Shown here: positions 1 through 12,249 of the stretch, one piece after another
Numbering within the stretch: the first letter of the stretch is position 1
Layout of the letters: the number at the start of each line of letters is the position of its first letter
Source of the DNA: Oenanthe sinensis
Lineage: Eukaryota; Streptophyta; Magnoliopsida; Apiales; Apiaceae
Direction: 5' to 3'
DNA: 64,000 nt
Assembly: GCA_028671895.1 (NCBI GenBank)
Contig: CM053801.1
Location: forward strand, 13,181,375 to 13,245,374
Program-made: the position numbers and the translations under genes
The notes under the pieces: model-generated
What the model saw: only the letters and a program-made list of their open reading frames with translations
What the model was told of the DNA's origin: nothing
Database searches by the model: none

Positions 1-274
1 CGTGGCTCTAATCATTGATTCCCATGACAGTTCTTCTGGTTGTGGGTCGTTAAAGAATATTGAAAGCCGCATATGGTAACTTCCCAGCATCCGAATACCT
101 AGGGCACAAGTGTCTGGTTATTGTTTTTGTGTAGACAATATTAACAATAAACAAAGTATTACATCAGCACTGCTGACTTGGAGAAAACCAAGCATTGAAC
201 ATTTCTTACAATTGAAGAGAAATAACTTCTGGAAACTAACAAATACAATCTTTCAAACTTTCAAGTAACACGTA

Positions 275-2262
275 CTATGCCAGCCCATCAGATTCTATAT
301 CTTTACCTTTTGCATTCTCTTTAATGCATTGGTTATGAAGATGCCTCGTAAAACTAGTAGTCGTATCCAAGAAATAGAGAACAAATGACATGGTACAGCA
401 GCAAACAAACATTGGTATAGGTCCAAAAACCCAGAGGAAGAGAGGAAATGAAAAGTAAAAAGCTCTTAAGCCAAGTGACCAAAAGAAGCTTCCGCGATTT
501 AAATTTCTCGCCACATATTCAGTCGATTGACTACTGCTTTTAGAACCGGGCAGAGTAATCAAGAAGCTCACATGAGCATTGTATCTTATGCACTGCACAT
601 TACAAAGAAATGCAAGAAGAAAACAGAGCAAGATAGTGAAGTACTTGATGGAGGATATAATATCAGTTTTATTGCCGTATACTAGTTCTGATGATATACT
701 GTCAGCCTTAAATGAGTTGCTGATATAAACACTGAGCAGTGAACTGAGAGATATGGCAGCTGTTGCCAGAACTGTAGATGCCATTATGTTGTTGCGTACT
801 GTTTGAACTGCTAGAAGAGCATTCCCCATTGGATCCTGTAAAAGGTACAACAGGTTTACGACGTGAACTAATAAAATAGTAATTGTTAAAGGATTACAAT
901 CTCTGATGTTAAGAATGAAAGTAATATCTGCAGCAACTACTCCTTTCTTATGTTTTCATAGCCATCCTTAACATTGATGACATTAGAGCAACTCCAAGAG
1001 ACTCTTTAAAAACGCTCTTAAATCAAAATATAAAAAACATAACAAAAAATAGAGCTCTAAGAGACTTCTAGTAACTTTTAAAAAATTTAGGAGCATCTTT
1101 TCTCTCCTCTAATTTAGGAATCATTACCTGACTCCTAACTTTTTTATATCAATAAAATATTCATTCTCTTCAATTTTTTCAATATATGTTCCCACTACAA
1201 TACTACATGGCACATATTTGAATTTAAAATATGAATAAAATATAAATAAGGAGCAAAACTAAAGAGTATTTGTTGGAATTGACACTCTTAAAAATATGCT
1301 AATTTACTAGGAGTCTTATATTATATATTATATTTAGAAGATTCTTGAAGATGCTCTTAAAGTAAGACGGAACACGGGAGCGGCACAATTTACCATAGCA
1401 ATTATTTAAAGCGACAAAGACGAGCTCGGTTTATAAAATGATTGATATATCGAATGTCTACAATCCTTAGATGTGTCTATTTCTCCAGAGGTTCTGAAAA
1501 CTTGAAGGCTGAGGAAGTAGACTCCGAAAGGGGATTTCACGGATCAAAGGCACTTGGGGATGAAAAGTAACCCCTCCTTGGAGGATCGGACAGTTGAAAC
1601 CCAGGGGCTTCCAGGGCCAGGACTACAACAATGTACACTTAAAAGCTCTAATTCTTAGCCAAGTCGGTAAGCAATAAAAGAAAGGTCCAGACATGGGAGA
1701 GATATAAATAATATAATAATAAAGGTCCCCTTCATATCAAGAAACAGTAAATTGAACTGGAAACAAATAATCTATCTTCAATAGCTTGCTAATTGATGTA
1801 GAACCAATCATCTCAGAATTAGAGGGCCTAACAGAACAGAATACAACTATGTCTTAAAAATGAAGACAAACATTTTCAGATGTGCACAACAAACTTTTAC
1901 CAAGACATGTAAAATGGCATATTAATGATGAATTCCATGTCCTAGATATAATACCTGTTTACCAAAGACTAATCATAATCACAAACAAAAGTATAAACCT
2001 GGAATTCACATACACAAGTACTGTCTATCAAATTGAATTGTAAAGACTATGAGAGTATGCATATAGTGTACATTAAGTATGAGATTATGTATGTGCATAC
2101 AGCCATCATGTTGAAAACCCATTGGCGTCGACTCTGAGCATTCGTTCCAATGATAGTCTTTTCCGGATAGAAGTGTATAGTAAAGAGAAGCCATATATGA
2201 TATAATCCCAAGATTACAATACCCAATGGTACCAATATATAATCCAATTGTTTCTCCTTCAT
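275..2262 (-). CDS. DUF599 family membrane protein, two exons
   Basis: Exon 1 is 2262-2101 (54 codons, from the ATG at 2262) and exon 2 is 835-275 (186 residues plus stop); the 1,265-bp intron has a GTATGC donor and a TTTTACAG acceptor, phase 0, giving about 240 residues, the usual size for plant DUF599 proteins. Exon 1 carries a hydrophobic segment (about residues 8-30) containing VPLG and YHIWLL, followed by a T-I-I-G motif. Exon 2 opens with DPMGNALLAVQTVRNNIMAS, the family's most conserved block, then further hydrophobic stretches near residues 80-100, 122-140 and 180-215. These are integral membrane proteins of unknown biochemical role; I infer no function beyond that. The tail ends in hydrophilic residues. 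Splice junctions are read by eye; the family call is secure. A decayed copy of exon 1 lies about 1 kb upstream (3135-3295). Confidence 0.88.
986..1356. mobile_element. MITE inside the DUF599 intron
   Basis: This 371-bp AT-rich element starts GAGCAACTCCAAGAGACTC and ends with the approximate inverted complement (GAAGATGCTC). It is flanked by TTA on both sides (983-985 and 1357-1359). A 3-bp TTA duplication and no coding capacity fit a Tourist-like PIF/Harbinger MITE, although the terminal repeats are imperfect and TTA is common in such AT-rich DNA. It lies wholly within the intron. Confidence 0.6.
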
Positions 2263-3640
2263 CTGTCTATCAGCTTTTTATGTAAAAAAGATTCCTGGTT
2301 TTTTCTCCTTTAGCATCTGCATCTTTTATAGAAGGTGTAATACACTCACATCTCTGCCTGTTGCGTGCAGGTTTGAATAAAAGAACTTTTCTATTCGGTG
2401 TGTATGCAGAGACATATACACATCATCTGAAGCTTATCATATTTATTCTATTTACTTTAAAATCCATAGTCTATTATAATAACTATATCCAACTGTTTTC
2501 GTGTTACCATCATTGTTGACTTTCATCGTCTAAACTTTAAAAAAAAAAAAGACTTCTTCCCAGTATTTCATAGCTTCATTGAGCTAATTAAGGCAAATGA
2601 AATTTCCTTGCAAATTTATCTGGTCAAATTACTCACGTATTATGTTCGAAAAAGTTGGTTTATTTTAGTATTCACCTAATGCGTGTAAATTATGTGTGAC
2701 AACAGAAGTCACACTATACTTAGTTTTATTTCTTAGTTTATTTAATTTTATAGGTATGATAAGGTGTATCCCCTGTTTTAAACAGAACTGTGATTCTGTT
2801 CTGGTCTATCCCTTCTCATAAGTAAAAAAATAGTGGATATAATCTTTAACTAGTAAAATCAGTTCCAGCAGCTTAACAAACATATAAAATGGCATACAAC
2901 TGAACTTTTCTTTAATACCCTGATCAACCCAACAACTCCTCAAATCAACAAACATATATTTGATTATATATAAGATCCGAGATTAACTGGTTCGGTATAA
3001 CAAAACTATAAAGCTAACAACAATAGAACAACATGATTTGTAAAGACTAATGCATGCATCTGCCATGCTTAACCTAACAGATATCCCTCCTCCTTAGTAG
3101 ACCTGGCCATAAGTTAATGATTTGTACACACACTCATCATGTTGAGAACCCATTGGTGGGTAATTTGAGCATTGGTTCCAATGACAGTTTTTGCAGGATT
3201 GAAGCGTGTATAGTAAAGAGCATCCATGTATGATAAACTCCCAAAAACACTATGCCCAGTGGTACCAAAATATAATCTAATTCTTTCTCCTCCATCTATC
3301 TATTCACCTTTTTATGAAAAAAGTTGTGTTTTTACCTTGGGCATCTGCATCCTCTTTTTATATATGTGGACGGTAACTAATTTTTTAAGCAGGGGATGGT
3401 CATTCATTTTTGTCGGTGTAACGTTATATGTTACGTGTTGGTTTGAGCGATAGAAGTCAAAGAATTATTCTAGTGTTTATGCATATACATATCTTCGTTT
3501 TCATATCTATGATATACTCCATACAAATTGTTTTCGTGTTATTATGATCGTTGAATTTAGTTTCCTGAATTGGAAACACTTGCATCTTGTCAATTTTTCA
3601 TAAGCTTAATTAAATATGGAGTGTTCGTATTTAACTAGTA
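1990..3640. repeat. Diverged direct duplication covering DUF599 exon 1 and upstream region
   Basis: The stretch around 2040-2600 resembles the stretch around 3070-3620 in the same orientation: exon 1 coding sequence, the poly-T/ATCTGCATC leader (2275-2340 versus 3310-3360) and an upstream block with CTGTTTTCGTGTTA (2490 versus 3527). Similarity is interrupted by indels, so the duplication is not recent. Boundaries are approximate. Confidence 0.7.
3135..3295 (-). pseudogene. Decayed copy of DUF599 exon 1
   Basis: From an ATG at 3295 the minus strand reads MEEKELDYILVPLGIVFLG, closely matching the first exon of the gene at 275-2262. After the ...LFTIH block a net 2-base insertion (near 3195-3205) shifts the frame; the remainder (TVIGTNAQ ... 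QWVLNMM) is still recognisable in another frame. The exon ends with ATGATG at 3135-3140, the same place as in the intact gene. No matching second exon follows before the intact gene, so this is a broken partial duplicate. It could still be transcribed from a duplicated promoter, but it cannot make the full protein. Confidence 0.8.
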
Positions 3641-4414
3641 AAATAGATGTCTTAGATCTATCTTCATCAATTAATAAAGAGCAACCAAATTGCTTGCTTA
3701 CCTAGCATTACAATCGATTATGTTCGCATTTACAGAAAAAGTGCTGTCAGAAAAATCAGATGTCTGTTTAATAATTTTTTTAATTTATACATATTTTGAG
3801 ATATAATATATAAAAATAATGTTTTTGAAAATGTTTAATGATAAAACTGGTAGTTACTTCCTACAAAGGCTGAAAGCAGCTTTTTCCAAAGATAGGGATA
3901 CTTGCTTTCTCTAACAACACCAAAAGTTTGCACAACAGTTTTTGAATTTTAACAGTTTTTCAATAAAAAATTGTTATAACTGTCTGTAATACCAAACAGG
4001 ACCTTGTACATATGTGAATTTTCACCAAATTGCACCTTTAAAATGTTTCAAAACTTTCTTTGTTTGTTTTGATATAACAGAGTTATGCAACTAGATAGAA
4101 ATTCTTTCAAGTGAAAATAAGTTACAGTATCAGGTTCATTGAATTCAATTCAACTGAACAAGAGAATTGCAAGTTCCATGTTTTTTGAACCACCACAAAC
4201 ATGGGAACTTATTATCCAGATTCCTCATGGTCATCACAAGCCGTATAGCTAATTGATATATAAACATTAACAATTTAACAAAATTAATTATAAATTATAA
4301 GAAACGAACACAAGCACTTCAATTACCTCGGAACCTTAATAGTTGTAGTTTATTACTTATATATGAAAGAAAAATGTAAAGTTGGCGATACAAAAGAGAC
4401 CATATGTATTAAGC

Positions 4415-4686
4415 GACCAACACAAAGTCCCAAATACCATGTGCCCTTCATTGGAAGCACGGTTTAGGCAGAGTGAGAAATGAATCATAGACAATGTCCT
4501 ATGGACCAACCCAAAGTCTCAAATACCATGCCCTTCATTGGAAGAGGGTGGTTTAGGCAGAGTGAGAAATGAATCATACTCAATATGTCCGACGGACCAT
4601 CCCAAAGTCTCAAATACGATGCCCTTCATTGGCAGCATGGTTTAGGCAGAGTGAGAAATGAATCACACTCAATATGCCCTACGCGG
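4415..4686. repeat. Minisatellite, three ~90-bp tandem units
   Basis: Three direct units begin near 4415, 4504 and 4595. Each has a CCAAAGTCTCAAATAC block, then GCCCTTCATTGG, then GGTTTAGGCAGAGTGAGAAA. Units 2 and 3 are more alike than either is to unit 1. No coding role is apparent; short open frames across it are incidental. Confidence 0.9.
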
Positions 4687-5016
4687 AAATAGGGTCTGTG
4701 ACTTATTCCTACTACTGGTACTACGAGTGTCGAGTGAAGAAAACGCGATGCTTGGCTTCTCAAAAAGAAATTATTAGAAAATGAAAAACCGTGAAAAAAA
4801 ATATCAGTTGAGAAGCTGCAAAAAGTACTGAAAGGCAGGCCTAGAAGCATTTGAGAGTCTGAGACACCTTAATAGTGGAGTGTGGACTAGCAGATGGAGT
4901 TATGTAGTTCATGTTTAGTTCTTATACGGCTTGAGCTCCCAAGATACATTAGACAAAGTTAAGGAACCATACATAAGATTACATGTAACCTTACGAGTTA
5001 CGCCGTCACATTTAGT

Positions 5017-5083
5017 TCTAAAAGCAGGACCCAAACATAAAATTAACATTTAGTTCTAAAAGCAGGACCCAATCATAAAATTT
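5017..5083. repeat. Short direct duplication (~34 bp)
   Basis: The motif TTTAGTTCTAAAAGCAGGAC with its following CCAA(A/T)CATAAAATT occurs twice back to back, about 35 bases apart, downstream of the RPS28 stop codon. Confidence 0.75.
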
Positions 5084-5294
5084 TATGGCAAGCAGCACTA
5101 ATAACTGAAGACTTTCACAACAGAATGTTCAAATTAAAAACATCACAACTGAATATTCAAAAACAATAAGGCACTTCAAAAGTTTTCAAGCAACTCATAC
5201 AGTCATAAACTACTCAAAATGTCTAAAAACAGTTGCAGATCCCTCGTTCCTGCAGAACCTTAACATGGATAAGTAAAACATGAAATAAGACACC

Positions 5295-5492
5295 TTAACG
5301 GAGTCTTCTTGCTTCCCTCTCAGATTCTAGCAAGGTAAGGATATCACCCTCCCTAACTGGGCCCTTGACATTTCTCATGATATAACGAGTCTGGTCTTCA
5401 AGAAACTTAACCCTCACTTGAGTCACCTGACCCCTCGATCCAGTGCGACCCATAACTTTCACAACGACAGCATGCTTAAGCTGAGTCTCCAT
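5295..5492 (-). CDS. RPS28: 40S ribosomal protein S28
   Basis: The 65-residue product starts METQLKHAVVVKVMGRTGSR and ends ESEREARRLR; eS28 proteins of plants are 64-65 residues and near-identical to this. eS28 sits in the head of the small ribosomal subunit near the mRNA exit channel. A longer frame extends upstream to 5552, but the ATG at 5492 is chosen because it gives the family start and because a TGTGTGCAG acceptor lies one base before it. That acceptor belongs to a 458-bp 5'UTR intron (5951-5494, donor CTCAG|GTATT), so the coding sequence itself is one exon. Transcription comes from the TATA box and site II motifs at 6048-6145. The sequence is intact. Confidence 0.96.
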   Translation of the reverse strand: METQLKHAVVVKVMGRTGSRGQVTQVRVKFLEDQTRYIMRNVKGPVREGDILTLLESEREARRLR

Positions 5493-6047
5493 TCTGCACA
5501 CCACACAAAGAAACACAACATGAATTACTAACATTATACCTCTCAACACCAAATATATCTTCCGAAACTCATAATTTCACTCCATCAAATTCCAAAACAT
5601 TAATTTGTAGCCAGTCCTAACGTGGGAAATCCATACGACATCGACCAACAACAGAAACTAATAAAACACTCTTCATTCTCACATTATCGAAACAACAATC
5701 AGATAAAATATCTCTAATTTTACATAGCATATCCAATTCATTATTGCAATCAATTTCATCAGAGCTAAACTATACAATCACATCCCCAAAATACTAAATC
5801 AAACTAAAAACTAATAAAAACATTCCACAATTTCATCGTTACAACACACACACACAGACATAGGTAAAAGATCTAAACTAAAACAGAACAACACACACAA
5901 ACATGTGTAAGCACATACATATACATACAAGTGTGAATTGAGAGTTAATACCTGAGATAAGTTTTAGAGAAGATGGGTTGCTGTTGCGGCGAGCTGAAGA
6001 GTACAGGGAATGAAAACTCGAGATGTGCTAACCCTATTTTAAAGCTG

Positions 6048-6145
6048 TTTATATAGGATTGTCCATGGATTTATTAGATGAAAAATTATTGGGCTTGCCC
6101 TTTTTCATGGGTTTGAGTTTTGGGCTTTTACTTCAGGCCCAACCT
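6048..6145 (-). promoter_or_regulatory. RPS28 promoter: TATA box, telo-box-like motif and site II elements
   Basis: Read on the minus strand, a TATATAAA box (6048-6055) lies roughly 30 bases upstream of the probable transcript start (about 6015-6020). A TAGGGTTAG telo-box-like motif lies just downstream of the TATA box (about 6028-6037). Three TGGGCY/RGCCCA site II elements occur near 6090, 6121 and 6137. Telo boxes plus site II motifs are the known signature of plant ribosomal-protein promoters, where TCP-type factors act; occupancy here is inference. Confidence 0.75.
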
Positions 6146-6149
6146 TACA

Positions 6150-9100
6150 TGTATTTAATTAGATTTTGATAAAATTAGCTTTTAGTCTGTTTTAATCTTT
6201 ATAATTAATTTTATAAAACTTCATTTATATTAATCTATTAATATAACCAAAACATTATATAATTTTTTTAAAATTAACTTCGCATTCTTGAAATCTCAAG
6301 GACAAAAGAGAGGGCCTCAAATGTCAAATATACGAGTCTCGCTGGTGGTAAAAAGATGAATAATTATATATTATTTTTGAAACACGAGTAATTATATAAA
6401 AGTATTTTGTATAATATTTTTTAACTTTGCATTCATGAAAATCAGTAAAACTCAAATCAAAATAAAAATTTACAAATTCATTATGTTACTTCTTGTGTGG
6501 TTCACATAGACACTTGCAAAGAGTGTACACCAATTTGGGTTATATAAACACCAAGATCCTAACTTAACATTGAAGATCACAATGAATTTTTATAAAATTA
6601 TTATGATCCCGCATTACAAACCTTGGCAAAACATAATTCTATTTTGGTTCACGCATGATGTCTACCATAAGAATACGGGCACTGTGATGCTTCATATTTT
6701 CCACTAATCTTTATTTTTTAGCAATTGAAGAATGGTTAGTTCTCCACTGCAGCAAGCTGTACTGAATAACTGGGGAGTAGTTGTTATGCCATATTGTCGG
6801 CATAGTCTTTTTATTTCCCTTTACGTTTAATATTAATTTCAATAATAATTAATTGCTTAATTCTCAAGATATTATTTATCTGAAACGAAAAAAGAATCAA
6901 TCTCTATGTATTAATTATAAAAATATCTCCAAACGATATTCTTCAAATCAGAAAGGTATCACAACGCGAAGATCATAATAGATAAAATCAATTAATTTCC
7001 ATATATTAACAAATATATCCATAAAGTCTTCGATGCGTATGTTTGATTGTATATAAATACGTACACATGCATCTTGACAAAATGGATCCGATATACGAGA
7101 CATCTCCCAAGTCTAACCCAACCTTTTTTATAAGTCATAATCTCCATTAACAGCCATATTATTATGTTTTTCGTCTTATCCTCTCCAAGAACATATAAAA
7201 ACAATCAATCGATAGACACACAACTTCAGGTCCATCACCTTGGAATCTACTTTAATTATAGTGGCTAGAGGTTTTCCGGAAAAATTGACTATTATGCCCA
7301 TGATTTCTGAACTGCTGTCCTTTATTTCACTTATTCTTGCTTCCACATCCTAATTCACATATATCCAACTTAATACAACTTGATACATAACTCAATGTAC
7401 AAATTGAAAAAGCAGCAAAAATGACTACACCTGTTGTTGTATACGCTAAGAAGCAATAACTAATATTTTGGAGCCATTTTTAATCCCAGACAATATCGGA
7501 GTAAGATCATCTGTCAAAACTCTCCCTTCAAGAAAGAAATTTCAAGAATCACTTAACAATATACATACATCATATACAAACACACACATATACCTAAACA
7601 CATGTAAACATGTATAAATTGAAATAATTTGAAAGAATTACCTAAATCAATTTAGGTGATCAGATGAAGACACAACTTGAGTTCTTGAACAGTAGAGACG
7701 ACATCAACGGTAATGGGTAGTAATTTCCCACTGAACAATTATATATTTATTAATGAAGAGAGTTTCAACTAAATATAACTCTGTTTTTTAAGCGCCAAAA
7801 TTCAAACAACTACTCTTGTTTTTCAACAAAAGCTTAATATATATTTAATTAAAAAAAATTCCAAACAAGAAACGAAATAATATCAAAAGATTTTAGAAAA
7901 TACAATTATTTTAAGAAAAAATAAAGGATAAATAATTTTTCCCTAAGCAGCCAAGCAAACTAGTAAATTATAATTGATGATTTCATTTTTTAATGTTATA
8001 TTCACACACACGTAACTCTCGCCCCTTTTTTATATTATTTTGAAATGTCATTTAATTTATGTATTTATATTTTTTTTATATTATTTATACATATTTACGG
8101 TACCGGATTCAACATATTCATTTGTACATAGTATGACGTTAATAATAATTTATATACAAGATTTCACATAATGTAATTGTCAAATTTTTATCAATAAAAG
8201 TGATTAAGATTTGATCATTTATAAAATTTAAAATTAATTTAATATTATTATTAAAAAGATAAATTAAATTTTAATAAAAATTGAGTAAATGTAAATTTGT
8301 ATACAAATAAATAAATATATTTCAATATTTTTTATACATTTTTCATGGATAAATTATGAGTTATGGACAAAGTACCTAAACTCACTTAGACCCGTTTGCT
8401 TTATTTTATAAATAATTTACAAATTAAAAAATGTATGTAAATTTTAATTTATAAGTAATTTAAAATGGGATGAAACGGTACCATTTGTCTAATCTTTTGT
8501 ATATCTACATATATATATAATGGTCGGGAACTCGGTTGATGAGAAAATATCCTCATGAAATATAAGATTCTTTTCAGATTATCATATTTTTTTTAGTTTT
8601 AGTTTCAAATTTTTGTATTAAATAGTATATTAATAATCATTTATTATAATTGATAAACGTGCCTTAATTTTTTTATAAAATTTCTATTTTAAAACGTTAT
8701 ATTTATATTGTTTCATTATATGATTATAATAATGGTGCAAAAAAAAAAATACTAAAACTAAAGTACATACATCACAATTACTATTATGAATTTTATAATT
8801 TTCTTTTGTAAAATTTTATTTATTTTAATAAAAGTTAAGCAAAGCTTGAGGGAATGACATCACTAAATTTTTTCTGACATTCTTTTCATTCCTTAAATTA
8901 TTAATTTATGTATTTTAATTATGAAAAATTTGTGAATATACTTTACTTTTATTTTTTTAAATAGTGACTTTTATTTTTTTTAATTTAAATAGTGACTGTT
9001 AACTATTTTTTTTGAAAAATAAAAATAAATTTTAATCACCAAATCAGTATCAACCACTAAAATATTATAACATACAAATTCCTAACATTTCATAATATTA

Positions 9101-9300
9101 GTCACAAAAATATTTTATATGATTCACCTAAATTTTTTTATATTATCAAGAGGGACGAATAAACCTACCCAACTCTTCCTGCTCTTCTTACATTTGACAA
9201 TCGAAATTATTTTAAATGTGTTACAAAAGTATTAAACACGTTTTCAAAGGGTGAAAGTATATGTTTTTAACTATATACAACACAGACAATATCTAAAGAA
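6150..9300. other. AT-rich intergenic DNA, nothing recognised
   Basis: Between the RPS28 promoter and the 3' end of the plastid-protein gene. Short open frames exist on both strands but none shows a known motif or good codon structure. Long runs of A/T dominate, especially 8000-9100. I see no RNA gene and no clear transposon ends. Confidence 0.5.
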
Positions 9301-9301
9301 G

Positions 9302-12246
9302 TCAATAACTCTCAACACGACTACAACGACACCAAAACGCAGTTCCACCACTTCTGCCTCGAGCAACAGCAATTTCCTCATCTATGTAAAACCAGATGAA
9401 GAACGGATTCTTGGTGCTTGGTTCGCTCTCATCTTTCCCTTTGATGTTGATGTCAAATGGATTAAATGGTCCAATTTTTATCCGAAGACGCTCAAACATA
9501 AATGCAAGTATTCTTTTTTTCCATGATAATCTGCCTTCGAAAGTCAACCATCCAAGAGGTCCTAGATAAACACCATTCTCGATTCTCTTTCCCTGCCAAA
9601 ACCAAGTATATAATTGTAAGTTTTGGCCCAAATGTACTTGGAAAGCACAAGATATGTAACACTTTCGATGTTGTAATGATACAGAGTATACATATAATTG
9701 AAGTTTAAGAAGGCTTACAACAGCATCGAACCTCTGTATAGCAGTAATTGGAAAATATTTGCCGCCCTTTAATTGTTTCTGCAAAGCAAACAGTTGGAGG
9801 TTCAGCAACTAAGATATAAAATGCTAAATGCCATGAACAATTAAACAAGCCCATCTCTATATATTTGGAATTATGAAAATCCAAATACTTACTAAGTGCT
9901 GTCACATTACAGTGAGAGTGAATTCGTTTCTAGAAAAATTGTTGAACGAAACGAGCTCCTAAGAAATGAAGGGAGCACATTTAAATAGTAAAATACCTCA
10001 GCTGTAAATACAAGCATCCATGTTCTTCCGGGGGACTCCGTTCCTCCGAGAGTATCAAGAAATTTTGAAGGATCAAGTTTAGCCTTTTCTAAGATTTCGA
10101 AAGCAGACAAAATCTCCTCAGCACCAACTTTTCTAGTCTTTGCTGCATTCTTGAGTACTTCTACACTCCTTTTAACTTCCTATTCAACAACATAACACAT
10201 AAGTTTATGTCTAAACTTTCGGACTATGCTTGCGGAGACTAATTTCCATGAATAGTAATCAGTTTAACAATGTCATGTATTCTGTTGCATAGATAGTAGT
10301 AATTATGCATGAGATTTGCCGAAAGTAAATAGCAATAAAGAGATGATGGTAATTTTTGTCGAAAAAATTGTACTCGGAATGTGTTGAATGAACCAATTTA
10401 TTAGGACTGAATCGGTCCAAATCGAAACATCAGGGTAAGTGCAAAACTAATGAACAAACTTGATGTCTTGATAGTTTGAAATGTATCTAGCCTATAGAGG
10501 ACGTATGTTCTTTAAATTAACCTTGTAATTAAAGTACCAAAATGAACTGAAAATGTATACAGTGACTTGACCAAAAATTGGAATCATTTGAGTCAAAATT
10601 TTATCCAAGGTCGACACAGGTGTAAATATTTATGGATGATAAACATATTAATACATAAGTTTGTACATGTTCTAATATATAAAATATATGTAAAGAAACT
10701 GTTCACTAGTCACAGTTCGATATCTTTTGATATTCAACCAACCCATCTTCTATCGTTAAAAAAACAAATTAATGGATGAGATTAAAAAAAAATGTTCATA
10801 TGCTCTGTAATAGAGTCTATAATAGATGTTCATCTATGTTCATCTATTATAGAGCGTATGCCCATATTTTTTTAATTCTCATTTTACCACTTAAAGTTAT
10901 GCTTTATTATATGTCTCCCAAGAATACACACCAAACACACTTGTTCTTTTATCCTGCTATTTTTTTAGAGATTTCTATGAGCTCTCTAAAACTCATTTCA
11001 ATTTTATCAATTCAATGTTACTGTTGCTCACCAATTCACTGCTACTGCTGTTCAACTTGAACATAAGGTCAATTTTTTTTATCATTTTTATCTTGATGTT
11101 ATTGTTACTATTATGTGTGTGTGTTTTGTATTTGTGTTGTTGATTATCGCCTAAATTAGTTTATTCTAGTAGCAAAACTCTAGGTGTTGTATTAAAAAAT
11201 TATGATGAATTACGCTTGTGTTATACTAGTTTGGTAGTTCTGTTATACTATAAGCTATCTGTGTGTTGGTAGTATTTTTATGTGTTCGGAAAATGTGCAT
11301 GTTATGTGTTTGACGTGTTTATTATACAAAGAAGGAAAAGTTTGAGTTTGCCAAAAGTTATGAAAGAATTGAGGTGATGTTTATACCGGAGGTAGTAACC
11401 TCAGTTTTTTTTGCCTAGAACGTATATCCGCTCTATAATAGAACGTAACTGCAGTCAGGTTTCCAGTTATTTGACTTAGTTTTTTTTTCAGTTTTATACC
11501 TCCACTCTATATTATAGAGCGTAAATGTAGAAACTATAATTTTTTTAATAAATACCACATGACAAAGTAAGGGTAGAAATGAGAAATTTTTTTAAAGCTT
11601 ACGCTCTATTATAGAGCGTAAACTTTAAATTTTTTTTTTTAATCACGACCGTTTATTTATTTTTTTAATGATATGAGATGGGTTGACTTGATTATTAATT
11701 GTATCCAACTGTGATGGTAGAAAGAACTATTAATGTAATTTGATGCCATAAGATTCAACAAAATATCCAAGCAGTCCTTGGTTATCCTAGAGCAACTTAT
11801 ATAGGCTTGGCTAAATATGCGTTCAGATCATAATTTTGTAACCGAGAAAGGTCAACTTGTTGCCCGCTTGACAAATAAATGTAATAATGTTTTTAGATAT
11901 CTTGTTTAAAAAAAATTAGAAAATGTAAACATAAAAGATCAAGCAGCATGCGTGGTGATGATTATGTAAAGCGTACCTCACTTGGTTGTTGTTTATCTTC
12001 TTCTACCTCCTCAACAAGAACAGGGGTACTGCTTTCTTGATTTGTTCCATCAAGGGCTGCTCTTATTATTGTAGTTGAGATTCTGAGATTGTGTAAATTT
12101 GTTCTTCTAAGAAATGGGTCAGCATATCTTGATAATACAAGTGGAAATTTTGGGAAGATTTGACTAGAACCTGAGCTCACAATTCTTAAGGAGGGAAATG
12201 AACAAGAAGCAGAGAGTATATGTGTGCATGCAGCTGGTGAGCCCAT
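9302..12246 (-). CDS. Conserved plastid-targeted protein, four exons
   Basis: Exons: 12246-11977 (90 codons), 10179-9997 (61), 9778-9719 (20) and 9592-9302 (96 plus stop), all phase 0, with GTACGC, GTATTT and GTAAGC donors; total about 267 residues. Residues 1 to ~65 are rich in Ser, Arg and Leu and poor in acidic residues, a typical chloroplast transit peptide. An acidic linker (VEEVEEDKQQPSE) follows, then a helical stretch (EVKRSVEVLKNAA), then LDTLGGTESPGRTWMLVFTAE, RFDAVGKRIENGVYLGPLGW, LTFEGRLSW and a C-terminal block with FIWFYIDEEIAVARGRSGG. The layout resembles fibrillin (plastid-lipid-associated) proteins, small lipocalin-like proteins of thylakoids and plastoglobules, but I cannot assign it to a named member. 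Intron 1 (1,797 bp) carries the palindrome cluster described separately. Confidence 0.8.
10795..11626. repeat. Four related palindromes in intron 1 of the plastid-protein gene
   Basis: Four dyad-symmetric sites share the half-site CTCTATWATAGAGCGTA: about 10798-10862 (two ~18-bp arms around a 30-base loop), 11420-11448, 11500-11525 and 11594-11626. The last is a near-perfect palindrome with arms TTACGCTCTAT and ATAGAGCGTAA around one base. The spacing is irregular. They may be ends or remnants of a foldback element family; no target duplication was found. Confidence 0.6.
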
Positions 12247-12249
12247 TGC

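Noticed and set aside
1..120. Minus-strand stretch open across the window edge (contains PEELSWESMI)
   Set aside because: Only ~40 codons, no recognised motif, and it lies just beyond the DUF599 stop where a 3'UTR or another gene's end could be; not enough to call.
4626..4850. 74-codon minus-strand frame rich in Phe and Ser
   Set aside because: Overlaps the last minisatellite unit; no homology and no promoter.
9251..9708. Plus-strand frames opposite the plastid-protein exons 3 and 4
   Set aside because: Antisense shadows of real exons on the minus strand.
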